From Sphingopyxis jiangsuensis (GTDB lineage: Bacteria > Pseudomonadota > Alphaproteobacteria > Sphingomonadales > Sphingomonadaceae), in contig NZ_JAERPO010000001.1 of NCBI RefSeq assembly GCF_016734905.1, forward strand, positions 1 to 64,000: a stretch of DNA of 64,000 nucleotides, in the 5' to 3' direction. This document shows positions 51,147 to 60,569 of the stretch, piece after piece (within the stretch, counting starts at the first letter, position 1; every line of letters begins with the position of its first letter). The notes under the pieces are model-generated. The model did no database searches and was not told the DNA's origin. It saw only the letters and a program-made list of their open reading frames with translations. The position numbers and the translations under genes are program-made.

Positions 51147-53465
51147 TTACTGCGTCAGCTCGAACTCGGTCTCCGACCCCTCGGCCGACGAGGGGCCGAT
51201 CCACAGCTTGTATTTGCCGGGTTCGCTGCCCCAACTCATGTCCTGCCGTGTGAAGGCAAGGTCGGCGTCGGTCAGCGTGAATCGCAGCGTACGCTTTTCG
51301 CCCTTCCTGAGCATGACCTTCTGAAAGCCCTTCAGTTCTTTTACCGGACGCGTCACTGACCCGACGAGATCGCGGACATAAAGCTGCACGACTTCTTCGC
51401 CGTCGCGCTTGCCGCTGTTCGTCACGGTCACGGTCGCCGTCAGCGGTTCGCCCGGACGGATGCTCGCTTTGCTGAGCGTCACCGGCGAATAGGTGAAGCT
51501 TGTGTAGCTGAGGCCATAGCCGAATGGATAGAGCGGGCTGTTCGGCGTGTTGAGATAGCGCGAGACATATTTCGCGCCCGGCGCGCCGAGTTCGATCGGT
51601 CGGCCTGTGTTCTTCATGTCGTAATGGATCGGCACCTGCCCGACATTGCGCGGAAAGGTGACGGGCAATTTGCCCGATGGGTTGTAATCGCCGAACAGCA
51701 CATCGGCGATGGCGTGACCGCCTTGTGTTCCCGGATACCAAGCGTGCAGGATCGCATCGACATTCTCCTCGGCCCAGCCGATGCTGTTCGGACGGCCGCT
51801 CATCAACACGAGGACGATCGGCTTGCCGACCTTCTTGAGCTCTTCGAGCAGCGCCTGCTGGTTGCCGGGAAGGTCGAGCGAGGTGCGGCTTGCTGCTTCG
51901 CCGGTCATGTTCCAATGCTCGCCCATTGCGGCGATGATGACGTCGGATTTCTCCGCGAGAGCAAGGGCTTCGGCGAAGCCCTCGGCCTTGCCCGCATCGT
52001 CAAAATTATAACCCGCGCCTTTGGTATAGGCGACGCTGACGCCCTTTGGCGCACGCGCCTGCAATCCTTCGAGGACCGTTACCGGGCGTGTGCGGCGATC
52101 GCCGCCGGCGGCCCAGCTTCCGATCATGTCCTCTTTGCTGTTTCCGAGCGGCCCGATGACTGCAATCGACTTGGCCGAAGCGGCGAGGGGAAGGGTATTG
52201 TCCTTGTTCTTGAGCAGCACCATCGACCGGCGCGCAACGTCGCGCGCAGCCTCTAGGAATTCGGGCTTGTAGAGCGTCGCCTTCTCGCGCGCCTCATCGG
52301 CGTAGCGATAGGGATCGTCGAACAGACCGAGGCGATATTTCATCTCGAGAATTGCCTTCACCGCGGCGTCGATGCGTGCGACGTCGACCTTGCCATCGGC
52401 GACCGATTTGGCAAGGTTTTCCATATAGACCGCGCCCTGCATGTCCATATCGACCCCGGCATTGATTGCCTGCTCGCCCGCCTGTTTGAGGTCGGCCGAA
52501 TAGCCGTGCGGGACCATTTCGTTGATCGACGTGTAATCGGTTACGACAAAACCCTTGAACCCCCATTTATGACGCAGCACGTCGGTGAGGAGGTAGCGGC
52601 TGCCCGAGGCGGGGACGCCGTCGACCTCGTTGAACGAGGTCATGAACGTCGCCGCTCCGGCATCGACCGCAGCCTTGAACGGCGGCAGATAGACGTCGCG
52701 CAGCGTGCGTTCGCTGATGTCGACGGTGTGATAGTCGCGGCCCGCCTGCGCAGCGCCATAGGCGGCGAAATGCTTGGCGGTCGCAAGGATCGTGTCGGGG
52801 CGCGACAGGTCGCTGCCCTGATAACCGCGCACGCGCGCCTTGGCGATCAGGCTGCCGAGATAGACGTCTTCGCCCGACCCTTCGGAAATGCGGCCCCAAC
52901 GCGGGTCGCGCGCAATGTCGACCATCGGCGCGAAGGTCCAGTGAATGCCCTCTGCCGATGCTTCGAGCGCCGAAATTCGCGCTGCTTTTTCAATGGCCTG
53001 AAGGTCCCAGCTCGCCGCTTCGCCGAGCGAGATCGGGAAGATGGTGCGATGGCCGTGGATCACGTCATAACCGAAGAGCAGCGGGATTTTGAGGCGCGTT
53101 TCTTCGACCGCGAGGCGCTGCAACTCGGTCGTATATTTGGCGGTATAGGCGTTAAAGATCGCGCCGACGCGGCCCTTTCGAATGTCCTCCTTATAAGAAT
53201 CGCGCATCGTTGGGCCGGTTGACTCCCAGTTGCTGGTGAGCAGGGTCAACTGGCCGATCTTCTCGTCGAGCGTCATCTTCGCCATGAGGTTGGCGACAAA
53301 GCGATCCATCTTGGGGTCAGCGCGCGTCCAGGCAGTCGAGTCCACCAGTTCGCCAGCAGTCGCGTTGGGTGCGAACTTGGCGAGTGCGGGCGTCGGCACC
53401 AGCGGTGCTGCGACCAGCAGCGACACCAGCGTCAAACGGGTGAGGTTGCGCGAAATCGGCGACAT
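51147..53465 (-). CDS. bglX: Glycoside hydrolase family 3 beta-glucosidase
   Basis: A 772-residue periplasmic enzyme with a signal peptide (MSPISRNLTRLTLVSLLVAA, cleavage after TPALA). The GH3 N-terminal barrel includes LLFGYDVIHGHRTIFPISLG, TFAPMVDIARDPRWGR and KHFAAYGAA. The nucleophile Asp is in GFVVTDY. The C-terminal domain contains AAMGEHWNMTGEAASR, and a fibronectin-III-like domain ends the protein. The layout is that of BglX. It releases terminal glucose from beta-glucan oligosaccharides. GGAAGG precedes ATG 53465. It is divergent from the TonB receptor and followed by the sulfatase. Confidence 0.94.
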   Translation of the reverse strand: MSPISRNLTRLTLVSLLVAAPLVPTPALAKFAPNATAGELVDSTAWTRADPKMDRFVANLMAKMTLDEKIGQLTLLTSNWESTGPTMRDSYKEDIRKGRVGAIFNAYTAKYTTELQRLAVEETRLKIPLLFGYDVIHGHRTIFPISLGEAASWDLQAIEKAARISALEASAEGIHWTFAPMVDIARDPRWGRISEGSGEDVYLGSLIAKARVRGYQGSDLSRPDTILATAKHFAAYGAAQAGRDYHTVDISERTLRDVYLPPFKAAVDAGAATFMTSFNEVDGVPASGSRYLLTDVLRHKWGFKGFVVTDYTSINEMVPHGYSADLKQAGEQAINAGVDMDMQGAVYMENLAKSVADGKVDVARIDAAVKAILEMKYRLGLFDDPYRYADEAREKATLYKPEFLEAARDVARRSMVLLKNKDNTLPLAASAKSIAVIGPLGNSKEDMIGSWAAGGDRRTRPVTVLEGLQARAPKGVSVAYTKGAGYNFDDAGKAEGFAEALALAEKSDVIIAAMGEHWNMTGEAASRTSLDLPGNQQALLEELKKVGKPIVLVLMSGRPNSIGWAEENVDAILHAWYPGTQGGHAIADVLFGDYNPSGKLPVTFPRNVGQVPIHYDMKNTGRPIELGAPGAKYVSRYLNTPNSPLYPFGYGLSYTSFTYSPVTLSKASIRPGEPLTATVTVTNSGKRDGEEVVQLYVRDLVGSVTRPVKELKGFQKVMLRKGEKRTLRFTLTDADLAFTRQDMSWGSEPGKYKLWIGPSSAEGSETEFELTQ

Positions 53466-53715
53466 GATTCGTCCTTCCCAAACAGATCTATTACAATGCC
53501 TTTGTGCCTTGGGCCGCAGAAAATGGCGACTTTTGGCGCGACGGACAAATATCGTCCGTCGATTGCACTTCCCCCTATACAGTCATCATGAAACCGGTTA
53601 CAAATCAAAAAAGCAGCAACGGGATTTCCTGCGATTCGTCGCCGCGACGGTTCAAAAGCCGCGCGGGTTCGAAAGGCGAAGGCGGGGGTCCGGGGACACC
53701 GTAAGGGAGGATGCC
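53466..53715. promoter_or_regulatory. Divergent promoter region of GH3 and TonB receptor genes
   Basis: TGAAACCGGTTACA at 53589-53602 is a near-perfect palindrome of the LacI-family operator type (TGnAACCGGTTnCA). A second dyad, CGACGGAC-N7-GTCCGTCG, spans 53539-53561. Both sit between the divergent genes, so a LacI-type sugar regulator could control both. That regulator is not in the window. Confidence 0.7.
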
Positions 53716-56700
53716 GTGAAGTCATTTCGTCAGAGTCAGGTTCATTCTGCGCGCCCGTCGCGCGCTCGTGCGCTCGCCGCCGCATTGGCGTGGAGCAGCG
53801 CCGCTGGTGCGCTCGCCGTCGGATTTTCGGCGCCGGCCTTTGCGCAGCAGGTCAACGCATCGCTTCGTGGTACCGTCGCTGCCGAAGGTGGCGTGACGCA
53901 GGTCACGGCTGTCAATGTGAATACCGGACTGTCGCGTACCTCGACAGTCACGGCTGGTGGCGCCTATACCTTTGCCTCGCTGCCGCCGGGGACGTATCGT
54001 CTTGAACTGACGACGCCGGGCGGTGTTCGCCGTACCGACGAATTCACCTTGCTGGTCGCGCAGGATGCGGTGCTCGATTTCGATTTGTCGGCGCCCGAAA
54101 TTGCGACCGGTGATGACAATGCGATCATCGTGACCGGCAGCCGCATCCGCACGATGGAAGGCGGCGAAGTCGGTCTCAATATCACGCAGCGCGAGATCGA
54201 GACGCTGCCGCAGTCGAACCGCAACTTCCTGGCGTTCGCGGATCTGGCGCCGGGCGTCCAGTTCGTGACCAATGCGGCCGGGCAATCGCGTCTGCAGGGC
54301 GGCGCGCAGGACAGCCGCACCACAAACATCTTTATCGATGGCGTCGGGCAGAAGGATTACGTCCTCAAGAACGGCATCACCGGCCAGGATTCGAGCGTCG
54401 GCAACCCTTTCCCGCAGTCGGCCATCGGCGAATATCGCGTGCTCACGTCAAACTATAAGGCAGAGTTCGATCAGGTGAGTTCGGTAGCGGTCACTGCCGT
54501 AACCCGTTCGGGTACCAATGAATTCCACGGCGACGCTTTCTTCGAGTATGCTGACGAGCATCTTCGTTCGCGGCGTCCCGACGAGAAATTCAGCGGTTCA
54601 CCCAATGTGCCTACAGAAATCGATGTGCCGAAGACGCCGATGCGCGACATGCAGTTCGGCGTCTCGCTGGGCGGGCCGATCATCGAGGACAAGCTGTTCT
54701 TCTTTGGCGCCTACGAAGGCAAGCGGATTGACCAGCCGCTCGACATCCAGCCGGGAAGTGCAAACAATGTCGCGAATATCCCCGCCGCATTTGCGGGTGA
54801 ATTTGGCGGTTTCAGCAAGCGCTTCAACGAAGATCTGATCTTCGGCAAGCTCGACTTCACGCCCAATTCGTCGGACCTGTTCCAGGCGTCGCTCAAATAT
54901 CGCCGCGAAACCGGCGACGGCATCAACTCGGGCTCGAACCTTCGTTCGACAACCATCGATCAGAATGTTACCGAATATCGCGGCCTGTTGCGCTGGGAGC
55001 ATACGGCAGACAATTGGATCAACGACCTCAAGCTGACCTATGAGAATGTTAGCTGGGCGCCGACGCCGCGTACGTTCGAGAATGCGTTCCGCTACCAGGA
55101 CGCCACGGGCGGCCAGATTTTCCAGACCGGCGGCGGCTCCAACTATCAGGACAAGGGGCAAAAAGGTTTTTCGTTCCAGAATGATTTCACCTGGACCGGG
55201 ACCGAGCGCCACACGATCAAGGCGGGCGTGAAGGCGAAGTGGGTCAAGCTCAATTCGCTGCAGCTCAACCTCTTCAATCCGGTGTTCACCTATAACACGA
55301 TGTACAATGGGGCGACGTGGAACGACACGATCCCCTATCAGGTTCAGTTCGGTTTCGATTCAGGCCTCGGCGGCAACCCGGTGGTCAAATCGAAAAACTT
55401 CCAGCTCGGCCTCTATGTCCAGGACGATTGGGAAGTGACCGATCGGCTTACGCTGAACGTGGGCTTGCGTTGGGACTATGACCGCACGCCCGCATTCGTG
55501 AATTTCGTACATTCGGCGCAGGCGTTGGCCGCTGTTTCGGCGGCCAATTATCCTAACCTCGTCAACGCCGATTATGACATCAACGACTTCATATCGACTG
55601 GCAGCGAACGCAAGACCTTCACGGGCGCCTTCCAGCCGCGTATCGGCTTCACTTATGAAATCGATCCCGAAAGCCAGTTCGTTCTGTTCGGCGGTTTCGG
55701 ACGCTCGTACGACCGCAACCAGTTCGACTTCATCCAGCAGGAAACGAGCGTCGGCGGGTTTACGACGCGCACCTTCCGCTTCCAGGTGCCGGGCGATACG
55801 CGCAACAACTGCACACCGTCGCCGACTTGCGTACCCTGGGATCCGATTTATTTGACCGAGGCTGGCCGCCAGCAGCTGGTGGCGTCGGTCGGTTCGCAAG
55901 GCGGTGCCGAACTTCGCTTCATCGATAATGATCTGAAGGTCCCCTATTCGGACCAGTTCAGCCTCGGCCTGCGCCGTCAGTTCGGCCTCCTCAACGCGGA
56001 AATCGGCTATACGCACATCGAAAGCCATGATGGCTTTGCGTGGCTCCTCGGCAACCGTCGTCCCGACGGCAGCTTCTTTGCGCCGGCACCGACGCCGCAG
56101 AGTTCGCCGTTCGGCAATGCGCCTCCGGGACGCGGAAGCATCATCATCGGTACGAACGGAATCGAGACAAGCGCCGACTCGGCCTATATCAAGCTGGTGA
56201 AGCGCTATACGCAAAGCTCGCCGTGGAACATCACGGCGACCTATACCTTCACCGAGGCCGAAGAAAATCGCGCGTTCGGCGAAACCTTCTCGCTCGATTT
56301 TCCGTCGATCGAAGATTATCCGGTGCTCCGTTCGTCGGGCGTTTCCCGCCACCGTTTCGTAACGGCGGGCGCGGTCGATCTTCCATTGGGCTTCACCCTG
56401 TCGAGCAAACTCACGCTTGCGTCGCCGCCCTATCTGAAGGGCTTCACCAACGACCCTGTCACCGGCGAGCGCCGGATCGTCGGGACGTTCGGCAATAACA
56501 AAAAGCCGTTCATCGTCGGCGACATCTGGGCGATCCGTCAGCTAGACCTCGCGTTGACCAAATATGTGGGCCTGCCGTTCCTGAGCCAGGATTCGCGCAT
56601 TCGCCTCCGCGTCGACGTGTTCAACGTGCTCAACGAGAAGAATTACGTGAATTACAACGGCAACGCGAACGACAATAATCCCAACGACGTCAACGGATCT

Positions 56701-56778
56701 TTCGGCGATATCTCGAATTTCGGTACAGGCGGTTACCCGCCGCGGACGTTCAAATTCTCGGTCGGCTTCTCGTTCTAA
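53716..56778 (+). CDS. TonB-dependent outer-membrane receptor with carboxypeptidase-regulatory-like domain
   Basis: A 1020-residue Oar-like receptor from GTG 53716 with GGGAGG 5 bases upstream. A long signal region ends near PAFAQQ. Residues about 45-115 are a carboxypeptidase-regulatory-like domain (GGAYTFASLPPGTYRLELTT). The plug contains IIVTGSRIR and RSGTNEFHGDAFFEY. A large beta barrel follows and ends with the outer-membrane signature FKFSVGFSF. It should import oligosaccharides with TonB/ExbB energy. It lies between GH3 and a GH144-like enzyme and shares the LacI-type operator region. Confidence 0.92.
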   Translation: MKSFRQSQVHSARPSRARALAAALAWSSAAGALAVGFSAPAFAQQVNASLRGTVAAEGGVTQVTAVNVNTGLSRTSTVTAGGAYTFASLPPGTYRLELTTPGGVRRTDEFTLLVAQDAVLDFDLSAPEIATGDDNAIIVTGSRIRTMEGGEVGLNITQREIETLPQSNRNFLAFADLAPGVQFVTNAAGQSRLQGGAQDSRTTNIFIDGVGQKDYVLKNGITGQDSSVGNPFPQSAIGEYRVLTSNYKAEFDQVSSVAVTAVTRSGTNEFHGDAFFEYADEHLRSRRPDEKFSGSPNVPTEIDVPKTPMRDMQFGVSLGGPIIEDKLFFFGAYEGKRIDQPLDIQPGSANNVANIPAAFAGEFGGFSKRFNEDLIFGKLDFTPNSSDLFQASLKYRRETGDGINSGSNLRSTTIDQNVTEYRGLLRWEHTADNWINDLKLTYENVSWAPTPRTFENAFRYQDATGGQIFQTGGGSNYQDKGQKGFSFQNDFTWTGTERHTIKAGVKAKWVKLNSLQLNLFNPVFTYNTMYNGATWNDTIPYQVQFGFDSGLGGNPVVKSKNFQLGLYVQDDWEVTDRLTLNVGLRWDYDRTPAFVNFVHSAQALAAVSAANYPNLVNADYDINDFISTGSERKTFTGAFQPRIGFTYEIDPESQFVLFGGFGRSYDRNQFDFIQQETSVGGFTTRTFRFQVPGDTRNNCTPSPTCVPWDPIYLTEAGRQQLVASVGSQGGAELRFIDNDLKVPYSDQFSLGLRRQFGLLNAEIGYTHIESHDGFAWLLGNRRPDGSFFAPAPTPQSSPFGNAPPGRGSIIIGTNGIETSADSAYIKLVKRYTQSSPWNITATYTFTEAEENRAFGETFSLDFPSIEDYPVLRSSGVSRHRFVTAGAVDLPLGFTLSSKLTLASPPYLKGFTNDPVTGERRIVGTFGNNKKPFIVGDIWAIRQLDLALTKYVGLPFLSQDSRIRLRVDVFNVLNEKNYVNYNGNANDNNPNDVNGSFGDISNFGTGGYPPRTFKFSVGFSF

Positions 56779-56843
56779 CCGATCTAACATCGGCGCCGGT
56801 CACATTCCTCCCGTGACCGGCGCCTTTTCTTTTGGAGTTACAG

Positions 56844-58346
56844 ATGGTCTCTCGGCTCGGGTCGTTCGCCTTGCCCCTTCTGGCGCTTACTGCAGCCTGT
56901 TCAACCACGCCGCCGCCAGCGGTTTTGCCCGATACAGCGTCGGACACGCTCCCACCGATCAGCGAGGCGGCTTTTTCGGAAGAATTGACCGAACGCACCT
57001 TCCGCTATTTCTGGGATACGACCGACACCCAGCGCTGCCTCGCGCCCGATCGCTGGCCGAGCAATCCCTTTTCGAGCATCGCGGCGACCGGCTTTGCGCT
57101 CACCGCCTATGGCATCGGCGCCGAGCGTGGTTACGTCAGCCGCGACGAAGCCGCAGCGCGCACGCGCGACTGCCTGCGCTTTTACTGGCAAGCTCCGCAG
57201 GGGCCCGCCGTTTCCGGCGTGACCGGCCACAAGGGCTTTTTCTATCATTTCCTCAACAGCGAAGACGGGACGCGGCGCGGCAAGACCGAGCTGTCGACGG
57301 TCGATACATCGCTGCTCCTCGGCGGCGTGCTTTTTGCGCAAAGCTATTTCGACCGCGCCACGCCGGTCGAGACCGAGATCCGCGACCTGGCCGAGAAAAT
57401 TTACGGCCGCGTCGACTGGACCTTCGTCCAGCGCGGTAACAGCAGCATCGCCTCGCGCAACGGCGGCGGTCCCAAGTCGATTGCGATGGGCTGGTATCCC
57501 GAGCGGGGCGAGGGCGGCGACTTCGGCACGCACGACTGGGTCGGCTATAACGAAGGGATGCTCGTCTATATTCTCGCGCTCGGGTCGCCGACGCACCCCG
57601 TCGACACGGATGCGTGGGACAAGGGATGGGCGGCCAATCTCGAAAAGGATTGGGGCCCCTATTACGGCTACGAACATCTGCAGTTCGAACCGCTGTTCGG
57701 GCATCAGTACAGCCATGTCTGGGTCGATTTCCGCGGCATTCGCGACGGGTTCATGCGCAAGAAGGGCATCGACTATTTCGAGAACAGCCGCCGCGCGACG
57801 CTGTCGCAGCGCGCTTATGGCGCCGACAATCCCAACAAGTGGAAGGACTATAGCGCCGATATCTGGGGCTGGACCGCGTCGGACGGGCCCGGCTATTCCG
57901 AGGACCAGTTCAGCGTCAACGGAACGCCGCGCAGCTTCAACGGCTATATGGCGCGCGGCGTGAGCGAGCATCGCGTCGTTGACGACGGGACGATTGTTCC
58001 CACCGCGGCGGGCGGGTCGATCCCCTTCGCGCCCGAAGTGACGATACCCGCTCTGATGGCCATGCGTTCCAAATATGGCGCGCGGCTCTATACCCGCTAT
58101 GGGTTCAAGGACGCGATCAATCCCAGCTTCACCTTCACTGAATTCCCCTCGCGCTCTGGCGAGGTCGACGTGCAAAAGGGATGGGTCGCGGGCGATTACA
58201 TCGGCATCGACCAGGGACCGATCCTCGCGATGATGGAAAACCATCGCAGCGGTCTCGTGTGGAAAGTGATGCGCAAGAACCCGCATATCCAGCGCGGGTT
58301 GAAGCGCATCGGCTTCACCGGCGGATGGCTCGACGACGCCAAATAG
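56844..58346 (+). CDS. Glucoamylase-family lipoprotein (PF10091/GH144-like)
   Basis: A 500-residue protein from ATG 56844, with GGAG 6 bases upstream. The lipobox LTAAC marks a lipoprotein. The (alpha/alpha)6 fold of the glucoamylase family is indicated by ERTFRYFWDT, TGHKGFFYHFLN, LSTVDTSLLLGGVL, HDWVGYNEGMLVYILALGSP and a GYMARG segment. The family contains GH144 endo-beta-1,2-glucanases, so the likely activity is on beta-1,2-glucan, though exo-glucosidases exist in it too. It follows the TonB receptor after 65 bases and probably cuts imported glycan in the periplasm. Confidence 0.88.
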   Translation: MVSRLGSFALPLLALTAACSTTPPPAVLPDTASDTLPPISEAAFSEELTERTFRYFWDTTDTQRCLAPDRWPSNPFSSIAATGFALTAYGIGAERGYVSRDEAAARTRDCLRFYWQAPQGPAVSGVTGHKGFFYHFLNSEDGTRRGKTELSTVDTSLLLGGVLFAQSYFDRATPVETEIRDLAEKIYGRVDWTFVQRGNSSIASRNGGGPKSIAMGWYPERGEGGDFGTHDWVGYNEGMLVYILALGSPTHPVDTDAWDKGWAANLEKDWGPYYGYEHLQFEPLFGHQYSHVWVDFRGIRDGFMRKKGIDYFENSRRATLSQRAYGADNPNKWKDYSADIWGWTASDGPGYSEDQFSVNGTPRSFNGYMARGVSEHRVVDDGTIVPTAAGGSIPFAPEVTIPALMAMRSKYGARLYTRYGFKDAINPSFTFTEFPSRSGEVDVQKGWVAGDYIGIDQGPILAMMENHRSGLVWKVMRKNPHIQRGLKRIGFTGGWLDDAK

Positions 58347-58408
58347 TCCGCAAAATTTGTCACTCTCCTCCTGCCGCCCGCGTCGCTGCCTGACGCGGGC
58401 GGTTCTTT

Positions 58409-60568
58409 TCAGGGGGCGGCGGTCAGCGTCCATTCGACGCGGTCCTCGACCTTGCCGTCTATAAAGGTCGCGCTGGCGGTCGCGACATTGCTACCGGATG
58501 CAAGCGTGACGCCTTCGAGCGTGCAAATGCGGTCGACGCACGGAACCTCGCCGAGCGGCGCGCCGTTGAGCGTCAGCGTGACGCGGTCGGCATTGCTATA
58601 GACCTTGATCTTCGTCTTCGGCTCGGTGCGCTCGGTCCAGCGGCGGCTTGTGATGTGGACGACCGGCTCCGGCGACCATTGGGCTTTGTAATAGAAGAAG
58701 ACGTCCTTCTTTACCTTGCGATCGAAGGTCACGAGGCCCTTGTCGTTGATGTCGGTCGCGTCGCCCTCCTGCCGAATTTTCGACGAAAAATCGAACATGT
58801 TCCAGATCCAGTTCGCCCACAAATAGGGGCGGTCGCGTAGTTGCGGCCAGCTTTGCTCGTGAATCCAGGATTCAAACTCTTCGGGGTGCGGACGGCCCGC
58901 GGTCTTGATCTTGAACGTTTCAGGGCTTTCGACATGCTGCGAGGTGGCGCCGCCCGCGCCATATTCGCTGACTGACAGCGGGACGCGCGGATAACGCGCG
59001 TGGAGGGCGTCGAGATGCGGTCCAAGGTCGGCTGGTCTACCGTAATACCAGCCGAAATAGCGGTTATAGCCCATCAGGTCGGCTTCCCCGGTGAGCGGCG
59101 GCAGATAGGGCGCCTTATCGCCCGGCGTCGCCTCGCAGCAATCGGCGATAACCGTCGGGCGCGTCGGGTCTTCGGCGTGGGTCAGCGCGTTGAGTTCGCG
59201 CAGCAGCGGGCGCGCGTCGGCCTTGGGACCGAGGCGGTTGAAAGCGAGGTCGATGTCGACCTCGTTCCCGATACCCCAGGTGATGACCGAGGGATGGTTG
59301 TAATTCTGGCGTATCAGCTCGAGCATCTGCTGCCGCGCATTGGCCACGAGTTCGGGCGAAGCCGGGGCGTCGGTGAAGGCGACGGCATTGACGAACGGCA
59401 GCTCGGCCCAAACGGTCATCCCGTACCTATCGGCGAGTTCGAACCACAGCGGCGCGTGCTGATAGTGCGCGAAACGCACGGTGTTCGCGCCCATTTCGGC
59501 GATCAACTCCATGTCGCGCTCATGATCCTCGGGATCGAGTGCCCAGCCCTTGCCGAGATAATCCTGATGGCGTGATACGCCGTGGAGCGCGACGTGGCGG
59601 CCGTTCAGAAAGAAGCCCTTGTCGGGATCGATGCGGAACTCGCGAAAGCCGACGGGGACAGTCACGCTGTCGACAGCGCCGCTGCGTTCGACGAGTTGCG
59701 CTTCGAGGCGGTAGAGATAGGGATCGGGGCGGCCGTTCCAGCGGCGGGGCGCCGCGACGGATAGCGTTTGCTGCGCTTCCGTCTGTCCGGCGGAGAGCGG
59801 GGTCGTCGCTTCGGCAACCGTGGCGCCGTCGGCGTTGCGGAGAATGGTGACGAGGCTCTGCGCCGACGTCGTTCCCGCCAGACGTGCGCGGACCGACAGT
59901 GTGGCGCTGCCATCGGCAGCGAAGCGGGGGGTCGCATAGACGCCGGGGCCGCCATAATCGTCGAGCGCGAAATGGCTCGGTGCGACATGAAGCAGGCGCG
60001 CCGGGCGATAGATGCCGCCGTGGATGAAGAAGTCGCCGTTGAGCGGATTGACATGCTCGGTGCTGCTGCCCGGCTTTGGCGCATTATTGTCGGCCCGCAG
60101 AACGAGCGTGTTGACGCCGCTCGGATCGAGCAGGTCGGTGAGGTCGAGGCGGAAGCGCGAAAAGGCGCCCGCGTGACGTCCGGCATGGCGGCCATTGACC
60201 CAGAAGTCGGCGATGTTGCCCACCGCGTCGAACTCGATAACATGGCGCTTTCCGGCGGGAAGCGCCGCGCCGTCGATGTTGAGCCGGTACCAGCCGAGCC
60301 CTTGGCGATTGTCGGTCGCCTCGGTCCTCCCGATGCGATATTCGCCGAGGCGGTTCCATGTGTGGGGGAGCTGGACGGCTTCCCACGCAGTGTCGGGCAG
60401 GGCGAACGCAGCGTCGGGGGTTAGCGCGTTGTCGAAACGGAACTGCCAGGCGGCCGACAGCTCGGTCGCGGTGCGCGTTTCGGCGGGCGGGCGCGGCAGG
60501 CTGGTGGGCGGCGCGGCGGTGCAGGCGGCGAGCGCTGTCGCGATTGCGGGGGCGAGAAAGCGTTTCAT
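58409..60568 (-). CDS. Glycoside hydrolase family 2 protein (beta-galactosidase/glucuronidase-like)
   Basis: A 719-residue lipoprotein from ATG 60568 (MKRFLAPAIATALAACTAAP, lipobox LAAC). The GH2 sugar-binding domain starts near WQFRFDNALTPD. The immunoglobulin-like and TIM-barrel domains follow, with FLNGRHVALHGVSRHQD. The acid/base Glu is in WGIGNEVD and the nucleophile Glu in LSVSEYGAGG. It removes beta-linked sugars from oligosaccharides. The open frame to 60946 lies antisense to the EEP gene. Its start follows the EEP stop directly (TGAGATG). Confidence 0.93.
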   Translation of the reverse strand: MKRFLAPAIATALAACTAAPPTSLPRPPAETRTATELSAAWQFRFDNALTPDAAFALPDTAWEAVQLPHTWNRLGEYRIGRTEATDNRQGLGWYRLNIDGAALPAGKRHVIEFDAVGNIADFWVNGRHAGRHAGAFSRFRLDLTDLLDPSGVNTLVLRADNNAPKPGSSTEHVNPLNGDFFIHGGIYRPARLLHVAPSHFALDDYGGPGVYATPRFAADGSATLSVRARLAGTTSAQSLVTILRNADGATVAEATTPLSAGQTEAQQTLSVAAPRRWNGRPDPYLYRLEAQLVERSGAVDSVTVPVGFREFRIDPDKGFFLNGRHVALHGVSRHQDYLGKGWALDPEDHERDMELIAEMGANTVRFAHYQHAPLWFELADRYGMTVWAELPFVNAVAFTDAPASPELVANARQQMLELIRQNYNHPSVITWGIGNEVDIDLAFNRLGPKADARPLLRELNALTHAEDPTRPTVIADCCEATPGDKAPYLPPLTGEADLMGYNRYFGWYYGRPADLGPHLDALHARYPRVPLSVSEYGAGGATSQHVESPETFKIKTAGRPHPEEFESWIHEQSWPQLRDRPYLWANWIWNMFDFSSKIRQEGDATDINDKGLVTFDRKVKKDVFFYYKAQWSPEPVVHITSRRWTERTEPKTKIKVYSNADRVTLTLNGAPLGEVPCVDRICTLEGVTLASGSNVATASATFIDGKVEDRVEWTLTAAP

Positions 60569-60569
60569 C

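Noticed and set aside
51136..51915. N-terminal extension of the sulfatase frame
   Set aside because: It runs antisense in register with the GH3 gene and contains no signal peptide; GTG 51135 has a strong ribosome-binding site and is followed by one.
53711..53719. ATG CCG TGA mini-ORF just before the TonB receptor
   Set aside because: The ribosome-binding site touches this ATG with no spacing, while the GTG at 53716 is correctly spaced; probably coincidence.
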